Shown: in pieces, positions 24,948 through 33,265 of the stretch
Layout of the letters: each line of letters starts with the position of its first letter
How positions within the stretch are numbered: position 1 is the stretch's first letter
Source of the DNA: an uncultured Demequina sp.
GTDB lineage: Bacteria > Actinomycetota > Actinomycetes > Actinomycetales > Demequinaceae
Direction: 5' to 3'
Assembly: GCA_937925595.1 (NCBI GenBank)
Contig: CALALQ010000182.1
Span: forward strand, 1 to 39,520
Length of the DNA: 39,520 nt
Notes under the pieces: model-generated
The model's database searches: none
Told to the model about the DNA's origin: nothing
Seen by the model: the letters and a program-made list of their open reading frames with translations, nothing else
Made by a program: the position numbers and the translations under genes

Positions 24948-25853
24948 CTAAAGGCCTGTGTGGACGAGGCCGGCTGCGGTATCGACCGCGGATGCCACGT
25001 CGCCGTCGGGCGGGTAGAGGAGGGTGCGGCCGACGACGAGGCCGTGCACGCCGGGGAGCCCTAGGGCTGATTCCCACGACGCGAACGTCTCATCGGGGTC
25101 AGCACCAGAGTCGCCACCGAGAAGAAGTGTCGGCAGCGTAGCCGCCTCCATCACTCGTTCCATGTCGGCGACGACCGGGAGCTTGAGCCAGGAATATGCC
25201 GAGCTGGCGCCGAGTCCGGAGGCGATGGCGACCGAAGTGATCACCGCGTCGGTACTGAGGTCGTTCACAACTCGACCATCGGACCAGGTGCTCATGAACG
25301 GCTCGAGCATGATCGGGAGTCGGGCCTCGGCTGCTGCCGTGACAGCGTGGGCGGCCGCCTCGAGTGTGTGCGCCGTGCCTGGGTCAGCGAGATTGATCCG
25401 CACCAGCAGCTTGGCTGCGTCCAGTCGCGACGTCATCATGCGAGGTACGTCGTGGCCGGTGAAGCGGTCGTCCATCTCGAACACCGCTCCGCGCAGGCCG
25501 CCCCGGTTCATGGAACCGACCGCGATCTTGCCGTCGAGCAGTCCCAGCAGAGCGAGATCATCGAGGATGTCCGGTGTGCCGAGCACGCCGTCAACGCCCG
25601 GACGCGAGAGGGCCGTGGCGAGTCGATCAAGCAGGTCGTACCGGTTTGCCATCGCCAAAGGGCTGTCGCCGACCGCAAGCGCCCCGCGGGCGGGGTGGTC
25701 CGCGGCGATGATGAAGAGCCGCTCGTCGCCTTGGACGAGGGGACGACGGGTGCGGGTTGCGAAGGCATCCGCGATGCGGTCAGGTTGCGAGAGGCGAGAC
25801 CGGCGGAGCTGATCGAATGCGTCTGCCGTCACCAAAGCGCGGAGGTCAGTCAC
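24948..25853 (-). CDS. Cgl0159-family (beta/alpha)8 aldolase, probable IolJ substitute
   Basis: A 301-residue protein of the DeoC/LacD-like aldolase superfamily, the group named after Corynebacterium Cgl0159 found in inositol clusters. Seen: IIAADHPARGALAVGDSP near residue 48, GVDGVLGTPDILDDL, GSMNRGGLRGAVFEMDDRFTG and LLGGDSGADPDETF, the last probably binding phosphate. By position it should cleave 2-deoxy-5-keto-gluconate-6-phosphate to DHAP and malonic semialdehyde, replacing the class II IolJ of Bacillus. The GTG start at 25853 overlaps the end of iolC by 8 bp. The reaction is inferred from context. Confidence 0.8.
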   Translation of the reverse strand: MTDLRALVTADAFDQLRRSRLSQPDRIADAFATRTRRPLVQGDERLFIIAADHPARGALAVGDSPLAMANRYDLLDRLATALSRPGVDGVLGTPDILDDLALLGLLDGKIAVGSMNRGGLRGAVFEMDDRFTGHDVPRMMTSRLDAAKLLVRINLADPGTAHTLEAAAHAVTAAAEARLPIMLEPFMSTWSDGRVVNDLSTDAVITSVAIASGLGASSAYSWLKLPVVADMERVMEAATLPTLLLGGDSGADPDETFASWESALGLPGVHGLVVGRTLLYPPDGDVASAVDTAAGLVHTGL

Positions 25854-26808
25854 GGTCCGCTCCGTCCAGGATCGCCTCTACCTCGTATGTCGTGGGCATG
25901 GCGGTGGAGCACTCGCGTCGCGTCGCGACGATGGCGCCGGCGATGTTGGCGAAGCGAAGGATGCGCTCAAGCGACCACCCCTGGAGCAGGCCGTGGCACA
26001 GCGCACCGCCGAATCCGTCACCTGCGCCGAGACCGTTGACGACTTTCACCGGGTACGGCGCGACCTCAACGGTCTCGTCTGCTGTCTTGGCGAGGACTCC
26101 CTTGGGACCCTGCTTGACGATCGCCAGCTCCACGCCGCGCTCGAGGAGCGCATCGGCAGCTCGGTGTGGGTCGGTTTCACCGACGGCGATCTCGCACTCT
26201 TCACGGTTGCCGACGGCGACGGTGACGTGTTCGAGAGCCCGTGACACTTCGACGCTCGCCCGCTCTGGCGACGGCCAGAACATCGGACGGTAGTCGAGGT
26301 CGAGGATCGTCAGCGGGGAGCGGCCTCGTGCCGTCCACGCCGTGTGGTGGGTGGTGCGACTCGGCTCCTGCGACAGGCCCGTCACCGTGGACCAGAAGAT
26401 CCGCGCGTGGTGGATCGCGTCGAGATCCAGGTGCTCGTTCGTCAGCACCAGGTCGGGTGCCGTCGGGTTGCGATAGAAGTACAGAGGGAAGTCGTCGGGC
26501 GGGAAGATCTCGCAGAAGGTGACGGGGGTGTTCAGACCCGACACCGTTCCGATGAAGCGGTCATCGACGCCCAAGCGGCGCAGCTCACGATGCGCGAACC
26601 GGCCGAACGGGTCAGCGCCCGTCGCAGTGATCACCGCGCTGCGGAGACCGTGCCGCGCCGCCGCGATCGCGACGTTGGTCGCGCTCCCCCCGAGGTACTT
26701 GCCGAACGTCTCGACGTCCTCGAGGCCGACACCGTCCTGAAGCGGGTAGATGTCGATGCCGATGCGACCGATGGTGAGCACGTCATAGCGCTTGTTCGTG
26801 CTGTTCAT
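25846..26808 (-). CDS. iolC: 5-dehydro-2-deoxygluconokinase IolC
   Basis: A 320-residue PfkB/ribokinase-family sugar kinase that phosphorylates 2-deoxy-5-keto-gluconate at O6 using ATP. Seen: VLTIGRIGIDIYPLQDGVGLEDVETFGKYLGG, with the GG substrate motif and the iolC-type DIYP, AAARHGLRSAVITATG, KQGPKGVL, and the anion-hole and base motif NGLGAGDGFGGALCHGL with its catalytic Asp. The ATG at 26808 has GGGAG eight bases upstream. A predicted IolR-type operator lies 43 bp upstream (26851-26860), so this gene probably heads its own transcription unit iolC to MFS. Confidence 0.92.
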   Translation of the reverse strand: MNSTNKRYDVLTIGRIGIDIYPLQDGVGLEDVETFGKYLGGSATNVAIAAARHGLRSAVITATGADPFGRFAHRELRRLGVDDRFIGTVSGLNTPVTFCEIFPPDDFPLYFYRNPTAPDLVLTNEHLDLDAIHHARIFWSTVTGLSQEPSRTTHHTAWTARGRSPLTILDLDYRPMFWPSPERASVEVSRALEHVTVAVGNREECEIAVGETDPHRAADALLERGVELAIVKQGPKGVLAKTADETVEVAPYPVKVVNGLGAGDGFGGALCHGLLQGWSLERILRFANIAGAIVATRRECSTAMPTTYEVEAILDGADRD

Positions 26809-26850
26809 TGCCGTGCTCCCTTCCGATCCTGTTGCGAGACTAGCATACTT

Positions 26851-26860
26851 TGTCCTGACA
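26851..26860 (+). promoter_or_regulatory. Predicted IolR-type operator upstream of iolC
   Basis: TGTCCTGACA fits the Corynebacterium glutamicum IolR consensus, as I recall it (KGWCHTRACA), at all ten positions. It lies in the 60-bp gap between the iolG stop and iolC start, next to a -10-like TATGCT on the minus strand. Near-identical strings lie at 33158-33167 and 37979-37988. Confidence 0.55.
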
Positions 26861-26868
26861 TACGCACA

Positions 26869-27891
26869 TTATCGGGAGACGTTGTAGAAGTCGGGCTTGT
26901 CCGGCGAATCCACTTCAATTCGACCGCCCTGCTCGAGGGCGACGATGCCGGCTTCACACGCGAGGGAGACCAGGTATCCGTCCCACGCGGTCGGTCCGTC
27001 GATGAGATCTCCGCGGCGGACCGCGTCTACCCACCGCTGAATCTGAGAGTCGTAGGCGTCGGCGAACCTCGTCGCGAACGAGGTGTGGTCCTCCACACGG
27101 AAAGATCCGTCGCGCCACTGCTGGAGGCCGCGAGGTTCACCGATGCGCGCCAGGCCCTGCTCGAACACAGCCTGTGTGCCCACCTGGTACCCGAAGCCCA
27201 CGCTGACGTTCATCTCCACGTCGACGAGGACACCGTTCGCCAGCTCGATGAGTACGAGAATCGGCTCGCGGAGGTGCTCAGGCGACCGAGAGTTCCGCCG
27301 CGGGTGCTTCACTTCGACGCTGCGGATCGTCGACTCAGCGAGCCACGGGGCGACATCGAACTCGTGGACGACCGAGTCGTTGATCAGCATCCGCTGCGTG
27401 TACGTGTCGGGCACCGCGGGGTTGCGATGAACGCATCGGAGCATGAGCAGCTCCCCAGCGTCGCGCGAGCTGATGAGTTCGCGCAGCTCGGCGTATTCGC
27501 GGTCGAAGCGCCGCATGAAGCCCACCTGGATGTGCGGCCGCTCCAGCTGCTGCTCCTTCTCCAGCACACGGCGTGCCGACTCAGAGTCAGGCGTCAGCGG
27601 CTTCTCACACAGGATGGGCAGGCCAGCCTCCAGCGCCGGCATGAGGACCGGCTCGTGGAACCGCCCGGGGGTGGCGATGAGCACCGCATCGACAGCGTCG
27701 GCTTCGATCGCGTCTTCGATGCGAGGGAAGACGAGGGCACCACAGCTTTCAGCGGCGGCGGAAGCCCGATCTGCGTCGGGCTCCACGACCGCCGAGACTG
27801 TGGCGCCGGCGATCCGGCGGGAGATGCGCGTGATGTGATCGGCTCCCATGAGCCCGGCACCCACGACGCCGATACGGAGATCCTCGGTCAT
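26869..27891 (-). CDS. iolG: Inositol 2-dehydrogenase-like Gfo/Idh/MocA oxidoreductase
   Basis: A 340-residue NAD(P)-dependent dehydrogenase expected to oxidise myo-inositol to scyllo-inosose, the first step of the pathway. The Rossmann domain begins IGVVGAGLMGADHITRI; the family motif EKPLTPD is near residue 100; QVGFMRRFDREYAEL and INDSVVHEFDVAPWL (catalytic Asp and His, about residues 160-180) are typical of IolG. The length is normal. The ATG at 27891 has AAGGAATAGG just upstream. It is placed between the ABC transporter genes and iolC. Two further Gfo/Idh paralogs at 31119 and 33266 could share or extend substrate range, so the exact substrate is inferred. Confidence 0.85.
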   Translation of the reverse strand: MTEDLRIGVVGAGLMGADHITRISRRIAGATVSAVVEPDADRASAAAESCGALVFPRIEDAIEADAVDAVLIATPGRFHEPVLMPALEAGLPILCEKPLTPDSESARRVLEKEQQLERPHIQVGFMRRFDREYAELRELISSRDAGELLMLRCVHRNPAVPDTYTQRMLINDSVVHEFDVAPWLAESTIRSVEVKHPRRNSRSPEHLREPILVLIELANGVLVDVEMNVSVGFGYQVGTQAVFEQGLARIGEPRGLQQWRDGSFRVEDHTSFATRFADAYDSQIQRWVDAVRRGDLIDGPTAWDGYLVSLACEAGIVALEQGGRIEVDSPDKPDFYNVSR

Positions 27892-27915
27892 ACCTATTCC
27901 TTCAGAGCGGGGGGG

Positions 27916-27945
27916 CGGCGCGGACCGGAGCGCCGGTCCGCGCCG
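27916..27945 (-). terminator. Perfect 13-bp hairpin between ABC ATPase and iolG
   Basis: Arms 27916-27928 and 27933-27945 are perfectly complementary (CGGCGCGGACCGG) around loop AGCG, starting 8 bp past the ATPase stop. There is no U-tract. It probably terminates or attenuates the transporter transcript ahead of the catabolic genes. Confidence 0.7.
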
Positions 27946-27952
27946 CGGCGGG

Positions 27953-28753
27953 TCAGGGAATCTTGACGGTTCCGGTCAGCGTGGCGAGGTCGGCTTCGAG
28001 CTCAGCCATTGCCTCGCCGCCGGCCATGAGGTCGGTGATCTGCTCACGGGTGCGCTCGCCCTTGCGGAACCCATCGGCCTTGCGTCCATGGATGAGCACG
28101 GCGAACTGATCGCCGACGGCCATCGCGTGGGTCACGTTATGCGTGACGAAGATGACAGCGATGCCTTGAGCACGCGCCTGCATGATCAGCCGCAGCACAT
28201 GGGTCGCCTGCTTGACACCTAGAGCCGAGGTCGGCTCGTCGAGGATCAGGACCTTCGCCCCGAAATAGACGGCACGTGCGATCGCGAGGGACTGTCGCTC
28301 GCCACCGGACAGGGCGCCCGCGAGACGATTGCCGTCGGTCACCCGCGTGATGCCGAGCTTCTGCATCTCCCGCACCGTGATCTCGCCCGCCTTCTTCTGA
28401 TCGAAGTAGCGGAACGGCCATACGCCCTTGGTCGGCTCCTTGCCGACGAAGAAGTTCCTCGCCACTGACATGAGCGGGAACGTGCCGCCGTACTGGTGCA
28501 CGGTGGCGATTCCGACGTCGCCTGCGTCTTTGGGGCTGTCGAACACCACGGGCTCGCCGTTGACAGTGAGGGTTCCGGCACTGGGCTTGTGAACGCCCGA
28601 CAGCACCTTGATGAGGGTGGACTTGCCGGCACCGTTGTCGCCGAGGAGGCAGAGAACTTCACCGGCGTTGACCTCGAGCGAAATGTCGCTGAGCGCGTGG
28701 TTTCCCGCGAACGACTTGGAGACGTTCTTGAGGGTGAGCAGCGGAGTTGTCAT
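27953..28753 (-). CDS. ABC transporter ATPase, sugar/inositol type, single domain
   Basis: A 266-residue ATPase energising the importer of the next two genes. Seen: Walker A GDNGAGKST (about 37-45), Q-loop region HQYGG, signature LSGGERQS, Walker B VLILDEPTSALG and switch FVTHN. It has one ATPase domain, about half the size of RbsA/MglA-type twin ATPases usual for carbohydrate family 2, so it should work as a homodimer, as in the FrcA-like branch. The ATG at 28753 is chosen because family proteins start MxxPLLTLKNVSKSF; GGAACGGGTC precedes it. The permease ends 10 bp upstream. Confidence 0.9.
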   Translation of the reverse strand: MTTPLLTLKNVSKSFAGNHALSDISLEVNAGEVLCLLGDNGAGKSTLIKVLSGVHKPSAGTLTVNGEPVVFDSPKDAGDVGIATVHQYGGTFPLMSVARNFFVGKEPTKGVWPFRYFDQKKAGEITVREMQKLGITRVTDGNRLAGALSGGERQSLAIARAVYFGAKVLILDEPTSALGVKQATHVLRLIMQARAQGIAVIFVTHNVTHAMAVGDQFAVLIHGRKADGFRKGERTREQITDLMAGGEAMAELEADLATLTGTVKIP

Positions 28754-28763
28754 GACCCGTTCC

Positions 28764-29834
28764 TTAGTTCTTTGCCTTGGCCTTGCCGCCACTGAGAGCC
28801 AGGCGACGGAAGGTGTTGTTCATGAGGACGGCGGCCAGCAGCAGGATGCCGAGGATGAGCGATGCCCAGTCCGAGTTCCAGCCGGTGTAGTAGATGCCCT
28901 GGTTGACGATCGCGAAAGTGAGGCAACCGAGCATGACGCCGACCACGGATCCGTACCCACCTGTGAGGAGCACGCCACCGACGACCACCGCGATGATCGA
29001 GTTGAAGACGAAGGACTGTCCGGTGCCGGTCTGTGCTCCGTTGTAGAGCAGCGTCTGGATGATGCCGACGAGCGCCGCTCCGACGCTGGATGCGACGAAC
29101 AGGGCGACCTTCGTGCCCACGACGGGAATACCGGAGGCCCGGGCGCTGACGGCGTCGCCACCGATGGCGAAGATCCAGTTGCCGTACTTGGTCATCTGGA
29201 GAATCCAGGCGACGACGATGGCGATACCGATCGCCCAGAAGATCGCGACTTCGAACTGACCGTTGATGAGGGTGCCGAAGATCGCCTTGAGGGCGGGGTC
29301 GTTGGGGATCGGGATGCTGGTGCTGCCCGTGAGAACGCGGGCAAGACCGAGGGTGAGGCCGGCGAGAGCGAATTGCATCGCGAGCGTCACGATGAACGAC
29401 GGAACATTGGTGCGAGCCACCATGATCCCGTTGACGAGACCGGTGAGGACGCCCAGCAGAAGTGCGGCGAAGATGCCGACGATCATCGGCATGCCCCATG
29501 TTCCCGACACCACGGCCAGGGTGACGGAGCTGCTCGCGACGACGGAACCGACGGAGAGATCGAACTCGCCGGCGATCATGAGGAGCGCGACGGGAAGGGC
29601 GATGATCGCGAGTTCTGCCGCGATGTTGAGCCAGCTCGCGACACCACCGGAGGAGAGGAACTGCTGCCCACCGAAGACTGCGAAGAACACGAACACGAGC
29701 AGTGTGCCGACGAGGGCGCCGGTCTCGGGACGACGGAAGAAGTCGCCGAAGGAGCGCTGGCTGACGAAGACCGTCGATGTTGCCGGGCTCTGCGCCGAGG
29801 TGGTCTTCCCACCGGCTGGTGCTTGAGTGGTCAT
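28764..29834 (-). CDS. ABC transporter permease, ribose/inositol family
   Basis: A 356-residue integral membrane protein of the RbsC/BPD_transp_2 type, with about ten hydrophobic segments. A hydrophilic N-terminus (residues 1-35) precedes TM1. The family-typical LLMIAGEFDLSVGSVVA lies near residue 90, and ARASGIPVVGTKVALFV is the cytoplasmic loop contacting the ATPase. ATG at 29834 (AGAAAGCAGAACC upstream). A hairpin (29877-29908) separates it from the binding-protein gene. The substrate is inferred as inositol from the cluster. Confidence 0.9.
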   Translation of the reverse strand: MTTQAPAGGKTTSAQSPATSTVFVSQRSFGDFFRRPETGALVGTLLVFVFFAVFGGQQFLSSGGVASWLNIAAELAIIALPVALLMIAGEFDLSVGSVVASSSVTLAVVSGTWGMPMIVGIFAALLLGVLTGLVNGIMVARTNVPSFIVTLAMQFALAGLTLGLARVLTGSTSIPIPNDPALKAIFGTLINGQFEVAIFWAIGIAIVVAWILQMTKYGNWIFAIGGDAVSARASGIPVVGTKVALFVASSVGAALVGIIQTLLYNGAQTGTGQSFVFNSIIAVVVGGVLLTGGYGSVVGVMLGCLTFAIVNQGIYYTGWNSDWASLILGILLLAAVLMNNTFRRLALSGGKAKAKN

Positions 29835-29876
29835 GGTTCTGCTTTCTCGGAGGAGGAGGTGGAGATGATGACTCCG

Positions 29877-29908
29877 CCTCCGGGGGCGACGCGAATCGCC
29901 CCCGGAGG
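29877..29908 (-). terminator. Perfect 13-bp hairpin between binding protein and permease genes
   Basis: Arms 29877-29889 and 29896-29908 (CCTCCGGGGGCGA) pair perfectly around a six-base loop, directly after the binding-protein stop. Such hairpins commonly raise binding-protein output over permease by partial termination or mRNA protection. Confidence 0.7.
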
Positions 29909-29914
29909 TGGATG

Positions 29915-30976
29915 TCAGCGGACGCCGGCCTGGGCGCCCGCGAGTGCCGATTCGACGTTCGACGCGTCGATGAGAGCCGGTCCCGTTAGGAGGGGGCTCT
30001 GCGGGAGCTGGATGCCGTAGGCAGCGAGCTGGAATGCGGCCGAGACACCGTAGTAGCCCTGCGAGAAGCCCTGCTGGTCGATCGCGAAGAGCTGCGCTCC
30101 AGACTTGATGCGGTCCAGCGACTCGGTGTCGAAGTTCTGGCCACCGAGGCGCACCTTTCCGGTGAGTCCGGCCTGGTCGATACCGCTCGCAGCGGCGTTG
30201 GTGTCGGCCTGACCCGGGGTGAAGATGGCGTCGATCGTGGTGTCCTGCAGCAGCGCACCCTTGATCGCCTGCGCGACGGCCGTCGGGTCGCCGAACTGGG
30301 AAGTCGGGAGGGCGAGCTCCGTGTACTTCGCGCCACCGGGCTCGGCGCCTTCCTTCACGCCACGGCAACGCGCGTCAGCGTTGGTCGTGCCGGGGAGTGT
30401 GTTGACGCAGACGGCGTGCTTGGCACCATCGGCAGCGAAGGTCTGTCCGGCGAGCTTGCCCGACTCGTAGTCGTCGGAGCCGATGTAGGCCTGGGCGCCG
30501 ACGTTCTCGACCTCGTCGATACCGGTGTTGTAGAGGAAGACGGGAATGCCCTTGGCGGTGATCGCCTTGATCGCGTCGTTCTGCGCGTCGGGCGCCCAGT
30601 CCGGGATGACGGCGGCGCTCGGAGCCAGTGCGTCGATGTTGGAGACGAGCTTCGCTGCGTCGGCGTTGAAGTTGTCGTAGTTCGGCATGGCGAGGAACGT
30701 GACGGTGCCCCCGGCGGCCTCGACGGCCTTCGCAGCGGCTTCGCCGCCGCGCTTCACGGTCGACCAGAACGGATCGTCCGTGGCACCGCCCATAACGACG
30801 ATGGAGATGCCCTTGGCATCACCGGAGTTGGCGCCGGAGCTTCCGGACGGGTTCGGGGTCGTTCCGGCCGAGCAGCCGGCGAGTGCGAGGGTAGCGATGG
30901 CGGCGGTGGCAACGGCCACTGCAGCGTTCCGACGCTTCGGGTTGGCGCTCAGCGTGTCGAGCAGCGTGGACTTCAT
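29915..30976 (-). CDS. Sugar/inositol-binding lipoprotein of ABC importer
   Basis: A 353-residue type-1 periplasmic-binding-protein fold, anchored outside the membrane. The signal has a long basic n-region and lipobox LALAGC (Cys at about 35), then a Ser/Gly linker. The mature part begins GISIVVMGGATDDPFWSTVKRG, as in RbsB-type proteins (about 55), with PDWAPDAQNDAIKAITAKGIPVFLYNTG, YIGSDDYESGKLAGQ and IDAIFTPGQADTNAAASGIDQ lining the pocket. First gene of the minus-strand uptake and catabolic cluster; ATG at 30976 with GAAGGGAGTCGCGGG upstream. Divergent from the oxidoreductase at 31119. Confidence 0.9.
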   Translation of the reverse strand: MKSTLLDTLSANPKRRNAAVAVATAAIATLALAGCSAGTTPNPSGSSGANSGDAKGISIVVMGGATDDPFWSTVKRGGEAAAKAVEAAGGTVTFLAMPNYDNFNADAAKLVSNIDALAPSAAVIPDWAPDAQNDAIKAITAKGIPVFLYNTGIDEVENVGAQAYIGSDDYESGKLAGQTFAADGAKHAVCVNTLPGTTNADARCRGVKEGAEPGGAKYTELALPTSQFGDPTAVAQAIKGALLQDTTIDAIFTPGQADTNAAASGIDQAGLTGKVRLGGQNFDTESLDRIKSGAQLFAIDQQGFSQGYYGVSAAFQLAAYGIQLPQSPLLTGPALIDASNVESALAGAQAGVR

Positions 30977-31023
30977 CCCGCGACTCCCTTCTTTGGGTTG
31001 ATCCGCATTGGCGGTGATCGGCT

Positions 31024-31066
31024 TTGATCTGTCAACTAGTGTGGACTATGTCCGTACATATGGACA
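31024..31066 (+). promoter_or_regulatory. Divergent control region with promoter and TGTCC/GGACA palindrome
   Basis: TTGATC (31024-31029) and TATGTC (31047-31052) with a 17-bp spacer form a candidate promoter for the plus-strand oxidoreductase. Its -10 overlaps GGACTATGTCC (31043-31053) and the wider repeat TGTCC-n8-GGACA (31049-31066). It lies between the binding-protein gene and the oxidoreductase, so one regulator could control both. The sequence only partly fits the IolR consensus; the LacI protein at 32153 is an alternative. Confidence 0.45.
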
Positions 31067-31118
31067 ATCGTTTGATCGCGCTCGTTACCTCATCGTTACC
31101 AGATCGAAAGGCGCCACA

Positions 31119-32156
31119 ATGACTGCTTCCGTGGGGCTCGTGGGCTACGGCGTCGGGGGCCGCTACTTCCACTCCCCCTATATCGTTGCATCCGAAACCT
31201 GCCGACTCGCGGGCATCGTCGCGCGATCGCCCGGCAATCTTGCTGCCGCCCGGGCAGATCATCCCGGGGTTCCGATCTTCGAAACGATCGATGACATGCT
31301 GGACGCGGGCGTCGACGCCGTCACCATCTCCACCCCGCCGGCCACGCGCCACGATCTGGCCGTCACGGCGATCGAGCGCGGTGTCGCGGTGCTCGCCGAT
31401 AAGCCATTCGCACCGAGCGCGGCAGCAGGTCGAGAACTCGTGCACATTGCGGAAGAGGCAGGCGTGCTGCTGAATGTCTTCCACAATCGCCGCTGGGACG
31501 CTGACATCGTGACCGCGCGCGGCGTGATCGACTCGCACGCCCTCGGCAAGATCACCCGACTCGACCTGCGGTGCGATCAGGATGATGTCTCCACGCTCGA
31601 ACGCGGCCCCGAAGGTGGTCTGCTCCGCGACTTGGGGAGCCATGTCGTCGACCAGGCGCTGTCACTTCTGGGGCCCGCCATCGCCGTCTCAGCTCAGCTT
31701 GACGTCGCGCACTTCCCCGAAGGCGCGACCGATACAGGGTTCGTCATCACCCTCATTCACGCGAGCGGTGCGCACTCACACATTTCAGCGAGCAAGATGA
31801 ACCACCTCTCGTCGCGCGAGTTGCGGCTTCACGGCGAGCACGGGTCGTACTCGTCGAACTACTCGGACGTGCAGTTCGAAGCCGTGCGCGCAGGCCGGCG
31901 GCCCGCCGCGGACCGAGAGGCATGGGGTTGGGAGCACGAGGATCGTTGGGGCGTCCTCGCGGTCACGGACGGCAGTCGGCCAGTTCCCGCGCGCCAGGGG
32001 GACTACACCGACCTGTACGACGCATTCGGCGAAGCAGTCCTCAACGGCGGCACCGGCCCGGTTCCCGCCGCCGAGGGAGTTGCCGTTCTCTACGTCCTGG
32101 ATGCAGCGCGCCGCAGCGCCTCGACCCACAGGACCGTAGCGCTTCAGCTTGACTAG
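31119..32156 (+). CDS. Gfo/Idh/MocA-family oxidoreductase
   Basis: A 345-residue NAD(P)-dependent dehydrogenase. Residues 3-20 (SVGLVGYGVGGRYFHSPY) form the dinucleotide fold with the YGxGGRxFHxP variant seen in YdgJ/YhhX-like members; ADKPFAPSAAAG gives the conserved Lys-Pro; FHNRRWDADIVTARGVI and DLGSHVVDQAL supply the catalytic Asp and His. The C-terminal sheet domain is complete. The ATG at 31119 (GAAAGGCGCCACA upstream) is chosen over frames reaching 31008, which would cross the promoter. Likely substrates are inositol stereoisomers or related sugars. The stop overlaps that of the convergent lacI gene by 4 bp. Confidence 0.85.
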   Translation: MTASVGLVGYGVGGRYFHSPYIVASETCRLAGIVARSPGNLAAARADHPGVPIFETIDDMLDAGVDAVTISTPPATRHDLAVTAIERGVAVLADKPFAPSAAAGRELVHIAEEAGVLLNVFHNRRWDADIVTARGVIDSHALGKITRLDLRCDQDDVSTLERGPEGGLLRDLGSHVVDQALSLLGPAIAVSAQLDVAHFPEGATDTGFVITLIHASGAHSHISASKMNHLSSRELRLHGEHGSYSSNYSDVQFEAVRAGRRPAADREAWGWEHEDRWGVLAVTDGSRPVPARQGDYTDLYDAFGEAVLNGGTGPVPAAEGVAVLYVLDAARRSASTHRTVALQLD

Positions 32157-33136
32157 ACGCCATTCAGTGGCGCGGTCGTTCCCCGGACGACCAGCGCCGG
32201 ATCCAGTGTGCGCCGCACTGCCGGCCCGGCCTCGCCGGACATTCGGGAGAGAAGCAGCTGAGCCGCCTCGTGCCCGACAGCGAAGCCGCTGTCGTCGATC
32301 GTGGTCAGCGAGATCAGACGGGTGCGCGCGAGGAAGGTGTCGTCATATCCGATGATCGACACCTCGCCGGGCACACTCCTGCCCAGTTCACGCGCGGCGC
32401 CCATCGCCCCAATCGCCATGACATCGTTCGCCGCGAACAGCGCAGTCACGTCCGGATGTGTGCGGAGGATCTGTATCGAGGTATCGAAGCCCGCCGACTC
32501 AGTGGCGGGACCCGTGTAGTCGGTGCACACCACCTCGCCACCCGCTGAACGCATGGCGGCATCAAAGGCCCGTCGACGCGCAGCCGCGGCCCCCCCACCC
32601 GCGCCGATATGAGCGACACAGCGGTGACCGAGCGCCAACAGGTGTTCCGCCGCCATCCGACCGCCGAACTCGTCGTCATTCGCGACAACGTCGACTTCCG
32701 GCGGGATATCTTCGCGAGTACCCGCTACGACGACAGGCGGCGCGCCCTCCATCATCAGCTCTACCGGCACATCCCGCGCGACGACTACACCGTCCGCGCG
32801 CATGGAGAGGATCGCGTCGATGGAGTCCTGCATCGACGTGTTGTCGAGAACACTGAGCCGGTACCCCGCCGGCGACAGCACTTGTGAGATGCCGCGAAGC
32901 AGATCGACGAACCACGGGTTCGCGAAGTCGTCGATCAGCACGCCCACGAGCATGGTCCGCGCAGCGGCGAGGTCTGTGGCCGCGCGGTTCGGCCGGTATC
33001 CCAACTCAGCGATCGCAACTTCCACAGCGGCGCGGGACGCGTCGCTGACCCGATTCGACCCGCGAAGCACCAACGAGACGAGCGACTTCGAGACCCCCGC
33101 CGCCTCGGCCACGTCGTAGATCGTCGGTCTGGCCAT
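32153..33136 (-). CDS. LacI-family transcriptional regulator
   Basis: A 327-residue sugar-responsive DNA-binding protein. The N-terminal LacI HTH is complete (TIYDVAEAAGVSKSLVSLVLRGSNRVSDASRAAVEVAIAELGYRPN split over residues 4-50), followed by the hinge and an effector domain (MLVGVLIDDFANPWF, ADGVVVARDVP, VANDDEFGGRMAAEHLL, PDVTALFAANDVMAIGAM, SIIGYDDTFLART). ATG 33136 matches the usual LacI start; ATG 33148 is also open. It diverges from the oxidoreductase at 33266 with a shared 129-bp control region, and probably represses that gene and the one at 31119. The effector is unknown, presumably a polyol or sugar. Confidence 0.9.
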   Translation of the reverse strand: MARPTIYDVAEAAGVSKSLVSLVLRGSNRVSDASRAAVEVAIAELGYRPNRAATDLAAARTMLVGVLIDDFANPWFVDLLRGISQVLSPAGYRLSVLDNTSMQDSIDAILSMRADGVVVARDVPVELMMEGAPPVVVAGTREDIPPEVDVVANDDEFGGRMAAEHLLALGHRCVAHIGAGGGAAAARRRAFDAAMRSAGGEVVCTDYTGPATESAGFDTSIQILRTHPDVTALFAANDVMAIGAMGAARELGRSVPGEVSIIGYDDTFLARTRLISLTTIDDSGFAVGHEAAQLLLSRMSGEAGPAVRRTLDPALVVRGTTAPLNGV

Positions 33137-33156
33137 ACACCTCTCCATAAATCCTA

Positions 33157-33186
33157 TTGACAGGACATAGTATTCATCAATACGCT
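33157..33186 (+). promoter_or_regulatory. Promoter with overlapping IolR-like site, lacI/oxidoreductase gap
   Basis: TTGACA (33157-33162) and TACGCT (33181-33186), 18 bp apart, drive the plus-strand oxidoreductase. TGACAGGACA (33158-33167), on the minus strand TGTCCTGTCA, overlaps the -35 and differs from the KGWCHTRACA pattern at one base. It shares CAGGACAnAGTAT with the site upstream of iolC. Confidence 0.5.
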
Positions 33187-33265
33187 CACCGTTGGAGCGC
33201 TCCACATGGAGTCTCTCACCGCACCGGCGCCGTGAGGGCCGGACCTTCCCAACCTTGGAGCTACC

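Noticed and set aside
26344..27966. A 540-codon plus-strand open frame opposite iolC and iolG
   Set aside because: It is the antisense shadow of two well-supported genes in GC-rich DNA; it has Arg/His/Asp-rich, non-protein-like sequence and no ribosome site.
28608..30020. A 470-codon plus-strand open frame opposite the ABC transporter genes
   Set aside because: Antisense to clear ATPase, permease and binding-protein genes; its composition (many Asp, Glu, Gly, His) is typical of a shadow frame.
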